A stretch of 64,000 nucleotides of DNA, from NCBI RefSeq assembly GCF_003955735.1, contig NZ_CP034464.1:1984001-2048000 (forward strand), given 5' to 3'. Source of the DNA: Undibacterium parvum. GTDB lineage: Bacteria > Pseudomonadota > Gammaproteobacteria > Burkholderiales > Burkholderiaceae_D. Position numbers and translations under genes: made by a program. The notes below the pieces were generated by a model, which ran no database searches, had not been told where the DNA came from, and saw nothing but the letters and a program-made list of their open reading frames with translations. Below are positions 1 through 8,586 of the stretch, piece by piece (positions within the stretch are counted from its first letter, which is position 1; each line of letters opens with the position of its first letter).

Positions 1-292
1 CGGCTAACTGGGTAGTGGCGCTGATTACTGGCGCTACCCATTCGGCCTCGGCTGTCAGGTCTAACCAGACATCGCCTTCTGAGTTGGTGTGTAAATAAAT
101 TTCGCCGCCGTGCGCCAGGCGCAAACAGATGCCCTGCCCCTGAGCGCCATACTGGGCTAGCTTGGGGTCCATCAGTTCTTGCAGCTCGCGGTTGTTCAGA
201 TCCATCCAGGCCTCGACATCTTGTATCGTTTCTAGCGAGATCCATGGGTGTTCAGGCGTTGTGTAGTCTTGGCCTGCTGAGTCAGATTGCAT
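1..292 (-). CDS. Hypothetical protein, N-terminal part (runs off the window)
   Basis: The ATG is at 292-290 and the frame stays open to base 1, giving the first 97 residues of a longer protein. It starts MQSDSAGQDYTTPEHPWISL and is acidic and hydrophilic, with no signal peptide or membrane segment. A stretch LRLAHGGEIYLHTNSEGDVW has a beta-strand-like pattern. I do not recognise the family. The gene lies upstream of the TraB/GumN-like gene on the same strand, with a spacer of under 40 bases, so the TraB/GumN-like gene is transcribed towards it and the two may be co-transcribed. Confidence 0.6.
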   Translation of the reverse strand, partial: MQSDSAGQDYTTPEHPWISLETIQDVEAWMDLNNRELQELMDPKLAQYGAQGQGICLRLAHGGEIYLHTNSEGDVWLDLTAEAEWVAPVISATTQLA

Positions 293-328
293 GTACTTCC
301 TTAACGATTTGTCTTTTGTCGCTGACGA

Positions 329-1240
329 CTATTGATGAATTTGTTTGACCTGCAAACCTTGTTTTTGCAAAATATCGGTAACGCTATTGAGTCCTGCAAG
401 ATGGCCGGCGCCGACCACAACGAACAGCTTATCCCCGCGCGCCAGCATGCTGCTGATTTTTTGCGCCATGCCGATATTTCTGTCGTCTAACAATAGCTTC
501 ATGATTTTTTTTGAACCCGCATCTTTACTGGCGGCATCACGCATGAGCTTGGCCAAGGCCTCGGCATCGCCCGACTTCCAGGTTTCTATCATGGCATCGG
601 TCTCGCGTTGCATCTCGCCACTCAGAAAACCATCCAGAGTTTGCTTGAGCAAGGCATCGCCATCTTTATCACTCAAACCACCCAAGACACGCGCCTGGAA
701 TTCTATGCTCTCTAGCTCGACCACCCGTTTTTTATCGGACTTGGCGCGCTTCAAAAAGTGCAGATCTATCCCATAGCCGGGATCATAGCCCTGCTTTTCA
801 AACGCAGCAATCGCCAAACCAGTTGCCACCATCGCGGGTTTATACACGAGAAATTGGTCGGCCGCATCGCCAACTACATTTTGCAGTGCCTTCCAGGTGC
901 TCTTGCTCAGATGTTTTTTTAGATTATCTGGCGCACGATAACTCAGCATAGGCATGGCTTTGGCGCTGGCGGCAGTATCGCTCGCATCGATTTCTAGCGC
1001 CAGAGTATCGGCCTGCAGATAAGCCGCTTGCACGCTGGCAGGCAAAGGATAAAAATCGGCTTTGGCGAGATGAATAGCACCAAACAAATAGGCCGTGTTG
1101 TTGGCCGATTTAATTTCCCATAGCAAGCCCTTGACCACACTAGTCTGCTGCGCCTGACTAGGCAATGTCGCCAGCAACAGGCAACTAAGCAATAGCGGTT
1201 TTAGAAGTTTCAGCAACTGATTTAATCCTGATCGCATCAT
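329..1240 (-). CDS. TraB/GumN family protein
   Basis: This is a protein of about 303 residues with an N-terminal signal peptide (hydrophobic core LLKPLLLSCLLLATLPSQAQQ), so it is probably periplasmic or membrane-tethered. Two family hallmarks are visible: FGAIHLAKADFYPLP near the N-terminus and VVVGAGHLAGLNSV near the C-terminus, the paired G-x-x-H motifs of the TraB/GumN (PF01963) fold, proposed to be a metal-dependent protease-like fold. The length fits the family. I chose ATG 1240 (a second ATG is at 1237); the frame extends to a TTG at 1252. The substrate is unknown. Confidence 0.8.
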   Translation of the reverse strand: MMRSGLNQLLKLLKPLLLSCLLLATLPSQAQQTSVVKGLLWEIKSANNTAYLFGAIHLAKADFYPLPASVQAAYLQADTLALEIDASDTAASAKAMPMLSYRAPDNLKKHLSKSTWKALQNVVGDAADQFLVYKPAMVATGLAIAAFEKQGYDPGYGIDLHFLKRAKSDKKRVVELESIEFQARVLGGLSDKDGDALLKQTLDGFLSGEMQRETDAMIETWKSGDAEALAKLMRDAASKDAGSKKIMKLLLDDRNIGMAQKISSMLARGDKLFVVVGAGHLAGLNSVTDILQKQGLQVKQIHQ

Positions 1241-1466
1241 GATGTGTAGCAAAGGCCTTTTTTAATGATTCACCATTCGAATACTGCTCGTCACGTTTTG
1301 TGGCAAGTCTGAGAGTATGCCAGCAAAGCGACAGCCAGCACTACGCTAAGGCAATTTGCTGGAATATTTGTAACTTAATTGCCGGGTCTTGGCTTATCTG
1401 GCAAATACCTTGCTACTATCGCGCTTCCGATTGATCTATCCGGCGCGATGCGCTTTTAAGTTAGCC

Positions 1467-2267
1467 ATGTTTTCGTACTCCATTGCCCGCCAGAAGCTCA
1501 GGCATACTGTGATTTTTGGCATAGTGATGCTAACTGCCTCGCTTGCCAGCATCAGCCACGCTGCGCCCGTGATCCCGAGATTGCCACTAATGTATCTGGA
1601 AGCGCGCGATCAACACGATCAATTGCGTCCTATCTCACCGCTTTATCAAGCCATGTTTGACTATTTTGAACAAGACATGGGCGTGAAATTTGAGATACGG
1701 CGTTATCCCTGGACGCGCTTATTACAGCATGCGGAAAATGGCGAAGGTTTGGTCTGGGCCATGACCAAGAATCAGGAAAGATTGCGCATCTTTCATTACT
1801 CACAGCCGATTTTTCGACGTTATGTCTGGATAGCTACCCGTAGCGACGCCAGTTTCAAGTTTTCTAGTCTGGCCGACCTGAAAGGAAAAACCCTAGGTTT
1901 AGTCAGAGGCGCCAGTTACGGCGATGATTTTGATCAGCAAAAGGGTAAATTATTTCAGGTAGAAGAAGACGTGGCGGCACCTGTCGCACGCATGAAAAAA
2001 CTGATCAACAAACGCATGGATGTGATGCTATTTAGCCATCGCTATGCCACCGCCACTGCGGTACAGGCGTATTTAAACGCCGAGGCAAAAAAATTAGGCC
2101 TAGACATGCCACCAGGTCTTAGCTTTAGCATACTCAACAAACCCTTGCTGGTCGACGACATGTATTTCGCGATACGTGCCGACCAGGACGATGGCATCAT
2201 CAACACCATCAATGCGTCTATCGCGCGCGGCAAGCGTTCTGGAGCAATTGCGCGTCTGGTCAAATAG
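1467..2267 (+). CDS. Periplasmic solute-binding protein, SBP_bac_3-like (copy 1)
   Basis: This is a secreted protein of about 266 residues. A hydrophobic leader (HTVIFGIVMLTASLASISHAA) is followed by a type-II periplasmic-binding fold, with EIRRYPWTRLLQHAENGEG and LADLKGKTLGLVRGASYGDD as the recognisable cores of the SBP_bac_3/PAAT group. No permease or ATPase gene is adjacent, so it is an orphan sensor or binding protein. I prefer ATG 1467, just before the leader; the frame is open upstream to 1389. The next gene is a paralogue with the same core order. The ligand cannot be inferred. Confidence 0.75.
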   Translation: MFSYSIARQKLRHTVIFGIVMLTASLASISHAAPVIPRLPLMYLEARDQHDQLRPISPLYQAMFDYFEQDMGVKFEIRRYPWTRLLQHAENGEGLVWAMTKNQERLRIFHYSQPIFRRYVWIATRSDASFKFSSLADLKGKTLGLVRGASYGDDFDQQKGKLFQVEEDVAAPVARMKKLINKRMDVMLFSHRYATATAVQAYLNAEAKKLGLDMPPGLSFSILNKPLLVDDMYFAIRADQDDGIINTINASIARGKRSGAIARLVK

Positions 2268-2434
2268 CAACATTGATCTGATCAGAAGCAGCTAAAACGC
2301 ACGCAATGTCTATGCGCGTTTGCCTCGAAAAGATGAACTGGCGCATAATCAACTCTGTATCGCCAGACAGGACAGAAGGTACAAAGCCAGTATGCCCGAC
2401 AGCGCTGCTAAACTGTATAAATAGGACTAGGACT

Positions 2435-3250
2435 ATGCCAAAACCAAGTAGTCAATTTTGCATGCGCCTAGGCCTGCTAGGCGTGCTGCTAGGCGCGCTT
2501 GTTCTGCCCCTGACTACACTGGCGCTGGGGTCTAGCGTCCCGCTCTATGTCAGCGAAGAGCTCGATGACAAATCAGCCCTTGTACCGCTTTCTCCGCAAA
2601 CCAAAGCGCTTTTCGACTACCTTGAAGGCGCCTTACAATTCCAATTTGAAATACGTAGAGTGCCATGGAAGCGCGCTGTGGAAAGTGCGCAAAACGGCGA
2701 GGGACTGATTTTTGGCATCTCTAAAACTCCGGAACGTTTACGCCAGTTGGCCTTCTCCGTGCCTATCTATTCTGAGCAAACCCTGCTCATTACACGCTGT
2801 GAGAGCCATTTTCGCTTTAACGCCCTATCCGATCTCAAGGGAAAAACTCTAGGCATAGTGCGTGGCACCAGCTACGGTGAAGAGTTTGATAAACAGAAAA
2901 ATATTTTGTTCATGGTAGAAGACGATACCGGTAACACGCCGGCACGTTTTAATAAACTCCGACTTGGGCGTATGGATGGCCTGTTGTGGTATAGCCAGAC
3001 GCGTGACTTAGGCAAGTTGGAACTATCTCTCAATGAGCTGTATTCAGGCTCACAGGACCAGCGCTCAGGCAAAGCCCCTCGCCAATTTTGCGTGCAGGCA
3101 AAACCGATATCGTCGGGAGAGATACATTTTGCGATACGTCCGGATCGTGATCAAGGCTTGCTAAGCCAAATCAATAAGGTGCTGGAACGCGCCAGAACCA
3201 AGGGCGATCTGGCACGCATCTTTAGCCCCGATAGCAAGCCGGGAAAATAA
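2435..3250 (+). CDS. Periplasmic solute-binding protein, SBP_bac_3-like (copy 2)
   Basis: This 271-residue protein is a tandem paralogue of the preceding gene. It shares the FEIRR-P-W-R, QNGEGL, PERLR and LSDLKGKTLGIVRGTSYGEEFDKQK blocks in the same order, showing an old local duplication. A signal peptide (LGLLGVLLGALVLPLTTLALG) predicts the periplasm. ATG 2435 directly precedes the leader; the frame is open upstream to 2306, but that part has no leader character. An insertion before the last strand (residues SGSQDQRSGKAPRQFC) distinguishes it from copy 1. No transporter partner is nearby. Confidence 0.75.
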   Translation: MPKPSSQFCMRLGLLGVLLGALVLPLTTLALGSSVPLYVSEELDDKSALVPLSPQTKALFDYLEGALQFQFEIRRVPWKRAVESAQNGEGLIFGISKTPERLRQLAFSVPIYSEQTLLITRCESHFRFNALSDLKGKTLGIVRGTSYGEEFDKQKNILFMVEDDTGNTPARFNKLRLGRMDGLLWYSQTRDLGKLELSLNELYSGSQDQRSGKAPRQFCVQAKPISSGEIHFAIRPDRDQGLLSQINKVLERARTKGDLARIFSPDSKPGK

Positions 3251-3274
3251 AAAGCCAGACGCGCAACTCAGGCA

Positions 3275-3895
3275 CTAATACAAACTAGCCTGTTGTCTGG
3301 CGCGCAGACCCTGGTCGTAAACTTCGGCCAGAATCTGCGCCTCACTCAGGGCTTCCAGTATCGTACCCGGGCTGGGTAAGGAAGCCGGTGGCGCCGTGTT
3401 TTGCCATAAACCCGAACGGTAAATCGCTCTGGCGCACTGAAAATACACAGTCTCTACGCTGATCACCAGTACGCATTTGGGTGCCTTGCCGTCAACCGCA
3501 CAACGCGCCAGCAAAGCCGGGTCTAGCGAAATTGCGGCACGTCCATTGACACGCAAAGTCTCACCCACACCAGGGATCAGAAACAGCAGCGCCATACGCG
3601 GATCGGCCAGCAGATTGCGCAGGCTATCGACGCGGTTATTTCCCTTGCGCTCGGGCAGCAGCAAAGTATGTTGATCCTGCACCAGCACAAAGCCAGCGGC
3701 ATCACCGCGCGGCGAGGCATCCAGACCATCCGGCCCGGACGTCGCCAGCACCGCAAACGGCGAGGCGGCGATCATGGCCTGATAATGCAGATGCAGATAA
3801 GCCACCTCTTTACGGAGAGAAGGCGCGGCAATTTCGCCAAACACGCTGGCAAGTTGCGCGGCTGTTGTGATTAGATGCTGGTTGGAGTTCGGCAT
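3275..3895 (-). CDS. Pyridoxamine 5'-phosphate oxidase-like FMN-binding protein
   Basis: This 206-residue cytosolic protein has the split-barrel PNPOx-like fold. It resembles the MSMEG_1061-type subgroup: a leading helix, then SPFAVLATSGPDGLDASPRGDAAGFV, the flavin-contact string LLLPERKGNNRVDSLRNLLADPRMALLFLIPG, and VYFQCARAIYRSGLW near the C-terminus. Members bind FMN or F420-like cofactors and are usually of unknown substrate. It converges with the solute-binding gene, leaving 24 bases between stops, and rep lies downstream on the same strand of transcription. Confidence 0.8.
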   Translation of the reverse strand: MPNSNQHLITTAAQLASVFGEIAAPSLRKEVAYLHLHYQAMIAASPFAVLATSGPDGLDASPRGDAAGFVLVQDQHTLLLPERKGNNRVDSLRNLLADPRMALLFLIPGVGETLRVNGRAAISLDPALLARCAVDGKAPKCVLVISVETVYFQCARAIYRSGLWQNTAPPASLPSPGTILEALSEAQILAEVYDQGLRARQQASLY

Positions 3896-3943
3896 TTAAT
3901 TTTCTCATTCAAATCAACAAAATTTGCTAAGCACGGACACCAG

Positions 3944-5974
3944 CTATTCCTTAGGCCGACTCAGCAAAGCCTTCAGATTGGCTAGCCTATTTTGCGGCGT
4001 GATAGTCTCCGCTTCAGTCGGTATCGCGATGCCTTCATCGAGCTTCATCTCTTTGATGAAACGCGAGACATCGCAATGCACCGGTGCGCCGGCGCGTTTG
4101 CGCTTTTTGCACCAGGTGATGTGCAGGCTGCGCTGAGCCCGTGTGATGCCTACGTACATCAGACGCCGCTCTTCTTCTATGCGGGCAGCGATGGTTTCTA
4201 CCGGCGCATCCGGATCGCCTTTATGCGGCAAGATACCTTCTTCTACGCCGACCAGAAACACATGCGGAAACTCTAGCCCTTTGGAGGCATGCAGGGTCGA
4301 CATGCGAACCGCATCGGGCTCTTCGTCCTTGCCTTCCATCATCGTCATCAAGGCCACCATCTGGGTCAGATCGAGCAGGCTGCGATGCTCATCGGTGCCC
4401 TCTTTGCCGCCGCTGCCCTTGGTTTTCAGCCATTGGGTAAAGTCGAGTACGTTTTGCCACTTGCCTTGCGCCGCTTTATCGTCAAAGCTGTCGTACAGAT
4501 AGCCTTCGTAATTGATTTCTTTCATCAAGTCATCGAGTAATTCAGAGGCATGGCCTTCACGATGGGCATGCGCCTCGACCTGATTGATGAAGGTGCAAAA
4601 TTCACGCAGCGGGCGCAATTGGCGCTCGGTCAGTTTGGCTTCTATACCGCCTTTAAACACGGCGGCAAACAGTGAGCACTGCCATTGCCCGGAAAACGCG
4701 CCCAGCACCTCTAGTGTGGCCTGACCGACCCCGCGCTTGGGCGTGGTAATGGCGCGGATGAAAGCCGGATCATCGTCTTCATTGGCGATCAGGCGCAGAT
4801 AAGAAATGATGTCCTTGATCTCGGCTTTATCAAAAAAACTCTGGCCGCCCGAGATGGTGTAAGAGATGCGCTCTTTGCGTAGCGCCTTCTCGATCACGCG
4901 CGCCTGATGATTGCCGCGATACAAAATCGCATAGTCCGACCACTTAGCCTGGCGCTCGAATCTGTGTGCAGAAATCATGATGGCGATCTGATCGGCTTCC
5001 TGCTCATCGTCTTGCATGCCCAGCACCTTGACCGGGTCGCCCAGGCCATGCTCGGACCAGAGTTTTTTATCGAATAACTTGGGGTTGTTGCCTATCACTG
5101 AATTGGCGGCTTGCAGGATGCGGGTACTAGACCTGTAATTTTGCTCCAGCTTAATCAGCTTCAGATCCGGGAAATCCACTCCCAGAGTTTTCAGATTCTC
5201 GATAGTCGCGCCACGCCAGGCATAGATCGCCTGATCATCGTCACCCACCGCGGTAAACATAGGCTTCTTGCCGATGCCGGTGACCAGCAGTTTGACCAGC
5301 TCGTACTGGCAGGTATTGGTATCCTGGTATTCATCCACCAGCAGATAGCGCAGGCGGCGCTGCCACTTATCGCGCACTTGCTCGTTGATGCGAAACAGCT
5401 CTACCGGCAAGCGTATCAGATCATCGAAATCGACCGCCTGATAGGCCGAAAGCGTTGCCACATAGCTGCGGTAAATGCGCGCTGCGATGGCCTCGTCTTC
5501 ATCCTTGGCTTGCGCCAGTGCCACATCGGGTTCGACCAGACCATTCTTCCAGAGCGACATCGCGCCCTGAATGCGGCGTATCAATTGTTTGTCGGTGGTG
5601 ATGGCCAGATCCTGCACCAGCGAAAAACAATCGTCGCTATCCATGATAGAGAAGCGGTCCTTCAAGCCCAGCGCACGCGCCTCTTGCCGCAAAATTTTCA
5701 CGCCCAGCGAATGGAAGGTAGAGACCGTCAGTTGCTTGGCCTGACGCGGCTCTTTGAGCAATTTGGCAATCCGCTCCTGCATCTCTAGCGCAGCCTTATT
5801 GGTAAAGGTCAGCGCCGCGATGTGCTTGGGCTCGTAACCATGGATTTCGATCAGATTAGCGATCTTTTGCGTGATCACGCGCGTCTTGCCCGAGCCAGCA
5901 CCGGCCAGCACCAGACAAGGGCCGTCCATATAATTGACTGCATCGCGTTGCGGCTGATTGAGACCGTGGGACAT
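3944..5974 (-). CDS. rep: ATP-dependent DNA helicase Rep
   Basis: This 676-residue superfamily-1A helicase is very close in length to E. coli Rep. Walker A is AGAGSGKT at residues 24-31. Further motifs seen are LLVDEYQDTN (motif II), VGDDDQAIYAWRGA (III), LEQNYRSS (IV), STLHASKGLEFPHVFLVG (V) and EERRLMYVGITRAQ (VI). Rep unwinds 3'-5' and helps forks past bound proteins. The N-terminal GPCLVLAGAGSGKTRVIT block favours Rep over UvrD. The gene stands alone, with a REP-like palindrome in the spacer upstream of its start. Confidence 0.9.
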   Translation of the reverse strand: MSHGLNQPQRDAVNYMDGPCLVLAGAGSGKTRVITQKIANLIEIHGYEPKHIAALTFTNKAALEMQERIAKLLKEPRQAKQLTVSTFHSLGVKILRQEARALGLKDRFSIMDSDDCFSLVQDLAITTDKQLIRRIQGAMSLWKNGLVEPDVALAQAKDEDEAIAARIYRSYVATLSAYQAVDFDDLIRLPVELFRINEQVRDKWQRRLRYLLVDEYQDTNTCQYELVKLLVTGIGKKPMFTAVGDDDQAIYAWRGATIENLKTLGVDFPDLKLIKLEQNYRSSTRILQAANSVIGNNPKLFDKKLWSEHGLGDPVKVLGMQDDEQEADQIAIMISAHRFERQAKWSDYAILYRGNHQARVIEKALRKERISYTISGGQSFFDKAEIKDIISYLRLIANEDDDPAFIRAITTPKRGVGQATLEVLGAFSGQWQCSLFAAVFKGGIEAKLTERQLRPLREFCTFINQVEAHAHREGHASELLDDLMKEINYEGYLYDSFDDKAAQGKWQNVLDFTQWLKTKGSGGKEGTDEHRSLLDLTQMVALMTMMEGKDEEPDAVRMSTLHASKGLEFPHVFLVGVEEGILPHKGDPDAPVETIAARIEEERRLMYVGITRAQRSLHITWCKKRKRAGAPVHCDVSRFIKEMKLDEGIAIPTEAETITPQNRLANLKALLSRPKE

Positions 5975-6075
5975 GAAGAGAGCGGAGTAAATCCGGAAAA
6001 AAGGCAGGACGTATTGTAACGTGCGCAGCCAGCCCAGGTCTGGCTAATCCAGATCAGATATGAAATTGACCACCC

Positions 6076-6146
6076 GCCAGCGCGCATATCCCATGCGGCC
6101 TGTAGGCCAGACCGGCTGGAAACCCGCATGGGCTATGCGCGCTGGC
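6076..6146. repeat. REP-like palindrome, copy A
   Basis: Arms at 6076-6098 and 6124-6146 are inverted repeats matching at 22 of 23 bases (left arm core GCGCATATCCCATGCGG), around a 25-base centre containing AGGCCAG and GGCTGGAAA. The same core and centre recur at 33.4, 34.8, 45.3/46.5 and 55.3 kb, so this belongs to a dispersed intergenic family. It sits between rep and the small HTH gene. Confidence 0.85.
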
Positions 6147-6223
6147 AGGGGCTGCTTTTAATTTCTGCGCTAATTTCTGCGCTAAGTGGCGGCGCGATGC
6201 CAGAGACTTAGCGCCAGCCGCGC

Positions 6224-6493
6224 TTAGCCTACAAAAAAACGTGGCCTGTGGTCGCCCATCAGAGCGCGCAGATCCTTGATGCTAATCTCGCTCACTTCGT
6301 GCATGCGTATCAAAAGCGTAGAACCGACCGGCAACAGCCGATTGCGGATCTTGCTGATCACCGGCGGTGCGATATCGAGTCGTTTAGACAGCGCCGCATC
6401 GTTTTTTAAATTTAACAGTTTAAGTAAAGCATCGAGCAACTGCTCTGGTTGATAGTTGATGTCTGCGGATGTGATTTGTAATAGATTTGCCAT
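6224..6493 (-). CDS. Small HTH-containing hypothetical protein
   Basis: This 89-residue protein has no signal peptide. Residues about 33-58 (KNDAALSKRLDIAPPVISKI) have the helix-turn-helix spacing of XRE/lambda-repressor-like proteins: a helix, then LDIAPPVISKIR as the turn and recognition helix. The C-terminal half (MHEVSEISIKDLRALMG) resembles the tail of small Burkholderiales transcriptional regulators that start with a similar HTH. The exact role is unknown; regulation of itself or a distant target is an inference. No partner gene is next to it. Confidence 0.6.
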   Translation of the reverse strand: MANLLQITSADINYQPEQLLDALLKLLNLKNDAALSKRLDIAPPVISKIRNRLLPVGSTLLIRMHEVSEISIKDLRALMGDHRPRFFVG

Positions 6494-6520
6494 GCTAGTT
6501 TCGTGTAGTGATTAAATTTT

Positions 6521-6560
6521 GTTGCTTGTTGCTTGTTGCTTGTTGCTTGTTGCTGTTGCT
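6521..6560. repeat. Heptanucleotide tandem repeat (GTTGCTT)n
   Basis: Four perfect GTTGCTT units (6521-6548) are followed by two GTTGCT hexamers (6549-6560). The tract lies about 28 bases upstream of the HTH gene start (transcribed the other way). Such tracts can change length by slippage and could alter promoter spacing. Confidence 0.9.
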
Positions 6561-6830
6561 TCTCTCATGCTTACTTAACGCTGATTCACAGGCGGCCTTC
6601 GTTTATCGGAAAGAGGTGGTAGTGCGCGCTATTGAGCTCTTTAATTTGTTGGACAATGCGGGAAAACATGACGATGTCATCACTGTCTTTAACACTCTTT
6701 TCTTACAAACGGAGCAATTGCTTAACACAGCTAGAAGGTTTTGAAGAATAGCGATGCCCATCTAAAATCGAGTAGCGGAGCTAGCCTCGCGCCAGCAAGG
6801 GCCATTGAATAAGTTTCATAACAATAAACA

Positions 6831-6933
6831 TAGGACTTATGCAAAACCGCCCCAGCATCGTTGTATCCGCCTTGCCGTACTGATTACTGTCTTCGGCGGC
6901 AAGCCTAACTGGGACAATTTTGCCTAAGTCCTA
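6831..6933. mobile_element. MITE-like element with 16-bp terminal inverted repeats
   Basis: The left end TAGGACTTATGCAAAA (6831-6846) and right end TTTTGCCTAAGTCCTA (6918-6933) are inverted repeats with one mismatch, bounding a 103-base non-coding element. A similar end, TAGGACTCACGCAAAA at 34431-34446, lies beside a transposase fragment, so the element may be mobilised by that IS type. The rest of the 700-base spacer between the HTH gene and the deacetylase holds the heptamer repeat and a degenerate REP-like copy; I see no gene in it. Confidence 0.6.
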
Positions 6934-7081
6934 AAACACCGATAAAAGTTATTTATTTAATCATTTAGCCATGGCAAATGCAAGCTTTGATACATCTGCT
7001 TACACCGCTACTAATAGATGGGGCATTTGTTGGCGCTGTTTCTCTTTGCGGCTCGCGGTGTTTTTTCGGCGAACACCGGTT

Positions 7082-7138
7082 CACGCATATCCCATGTGGA
7101 TCCGCAGCTTAGACAGGCTGAGCCAGCCGCATGCAGGT
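7082..7138. repeat. Degenerate REP-like copy
   Basis: ACGCATATCCCATGTGG, then an AGACAGGCTG centre, then GCCGCATGCAGG, follows the layout of the family with several mismatches. It lies just upstream of the preferred deacetylase start, which argues that this stretch is not coding even though the frame is open. Confidence 0.4.
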
Positions 7139-7198
7139 ACAATAGTGATCTGCGGCAAATGCCGCTATCCCGAATTTCTTACCGCTTATTGCTCGATT

Positions 7199-8137
7199 GT
7201 GTCTGTCCTACTACCCTCATTTCGTTTTACCTTGCTGCGCCAACTCTGCTTGTTGTGTGGCCTGGTGCTTGCGCTGAACGTTCAGGCTGAAGATCTGGCA
7301 GCTGCCACGCCAACTGTCGCCTCAACTGCAACGCACAATGCAGCATCAACAGCAGCACCAATACGGTTTTTACTCACTTTTGATGATGGCCCTAGCGGTT
7401 CTGATTTCGCCAATCCTAGCGCGCGGGTGCTCGATGTTTTGGCCCGCAACAGTGTGCAAAGCGGTATCAAGGCGATTTTTTTTGTGCAGACCCGCGCCTA
7501 TCGCAGTGGCGCCACCGAGATCGGCAAAGCATTGCTGCAACGCGAACACGATGAGGGGCATATTTTAGCTTTTCATACAGCCACCACTAGTCACGCAAAT
7601 CATCGTTTTCTGGAGCCTGCCGAACTTGAGCTGGCACTCAGTGAAGGTTGTGCCGATTTGCAGGGCTATACCGGGTCAGCACCAAAATTGGTAAGGCCGC
7701 CATTTTGGAGCTACGATGCCCGCACGTTCGCCGCCTATCAGGCGCATGGCCTGTCTTTATTGTTGACCGATCTAAGCGCCAACGATGGCAAAATCTGGGG
7801 CGTCAATTTTAGTCTGAGCAAGCGCCGCAACATGTTGAAACAGCTTAGCGTGGTGCGCGAACTTTGGCGCAAGGATGAGATGCCGGTGGTCGATGGCAGC
7901 ACTCCTGTGGTGGTCGCCTTCCATGACCTGAATCGCTACACGGCGAGCGTCTTGGATGATTATTTACAAATCTTGCTTGAGGTCGCCAAAGAGCTGGAAA
8001 TGCCCACGGCGAGTAAGGCGTTTTACCACGAGACCGATGCGCTGGAGCGCGCCGCCTTGGCGCGCAGCGTACGCGATGCAAGCATTAAGCCACGATTACC
8101 GGGATTGTGGAATTGGCTGTGGCAGTCCGACAATTAA
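7199..8137 (+). CDS. NodB-type polysaccharide deacetylase family protein, secreted
   Basis: This is a protein of about 312 residues with a leader (RFTLLRQLCLLCGLVLALNVQAED) and the deacetylase motifs: FLLTFDDGPSG (metal-binding Asp pair), a His-rich AFHTATTSHANH, VRPPFWSYDAR, and a late VVVAFHDLN. NodB-fold enzymes remove N- or O-acetyl groups from glycans; the substrate is unknown. The start is uncertain: GTG 7199 sits just before the leader, while the frame is open from 6971 and that upstream part overlaps a degenerate REP-like sequence. The last 24 codons are duplicated at 14903-14977, and in that second copy the stop overlaps the PPTase stop. Confidence 0.75.
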   Translation: MSVLLPSFRFTLLRQLCLLCGLVLALNVQAEDLAAATPTVASTATHNAASTAAPIRFLLTFDDGPSGSDFANPSARVLDVLARNSVQSGIKAIFFVQTRAYRSGATEIGKALLQREHDEGHILAFHTATTSHANHRFLEPAELELALSEGCADLQGYTGSAPKLVRPPFWSYDARTFAAYQAHGLSLLLTDLSANDGKIWGVNFSLSKRRNMLKQLSVVRELWRKDEMPVVDGSTPVVVAFHDLNRYTASVLDDYLQILLEVAKELEMPTASKAFYHETDALERAALARSVRDASIKPRLPGLWNWLWQSDN

Positions 8138-8352
8138 GCCGTACACTGCGGCACGGCGATCTGAGGCGCGGCCGCTAAGGGCAAGGCAGTGCACAAGACG
8201 ATAGACAAGCTAGTATGGTTTAACTGAAATTGCTGCGCTGCTGGTGCTGCCGCGTTACAGCGCAGCTTGTAGTGCGCCTCTTTACTACTCCATGCCTGAT
8301 AAAAATTGAGGCGTTTTTCAGCTTCTGGTAAGGCCTTAAAAGAGGCTAATTC
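8063..8352. repeat. Direct repeat DR-L flanking the pilus cluster
   Basis: This 290-base block aligns without gaps to 14903-15192 (constant offset 6840), with 24 mismatches by hand count (about 92% identity). It contains the deacetylase 3' end and, on the other strand, the 3' third of a PPTase gene. Homology stops abruptly on both sides. Confidence 0.95.
8134..8352 (-). pseudogene. PPTase C-terminal fragment (truncated)
   Basis: The minus strand reads ELASFKALPEAEKRLNFYQA, then WSSKEAHYKLR and on to a TAA overlapping the deacetylase stop. This equals the last ~72 residues of the intact PPTase at 14974-15633 with mostly conservative replacements and no stop or frameshift. The N-terminal two thirds, including the GxDxE metal site, are absent. 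An open frame with conservative changes points to a recently truncated functional allele rather than a long-decayed copy. The remaining spacer to pilY1 (8353-8586) shows no gene and presumably holds the pilus promoter. Confidence 0.85.
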
Positions 8353-8586
8353 TCATTGCCTGATATTGAGAGGATGTAATAAGTACACTGGCTCTTAATT
8401 TTTAGAAAACACAAGTTCCAATGGAAGTCTCGCGCATTGTTAGCACAGGCCGGCAAGCGTAGGCGCACTAAATGTAAGTCAAATGTTACAGTTGCAACTG
8501 TCTGCGTGTTCCCTAGCATTCGAAGATATTTTCCCCAATATTTCCTGATAGAATGCGAAACTAGTGTCAAACCCTTGGAGATAGCC

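Noticed and set aside
2421..2440. TAGGACTAGGACT as another IS end
   Set aside because: Only the first seven bases match the TAGGACTTATGCAAAA ends; it reads better as the ribosome-binding region of the second binding-protein gene.
3253..3301. GCCAGAC...GTCTGGC as a terminator between the solute-binding gene and the PNPOx-like gene
   Set aside because: The second arm falls inside the PNPOx-like coding end and no T-run follows; not strong enough to call.
6508..6744. Open frame with a Leu-rich start, next to the heptamer repeat
   Set aside because: Its hydrophobic start is produced by translating the tandem repeat itself, and it has no ribosome-binding site or recognisable domain.
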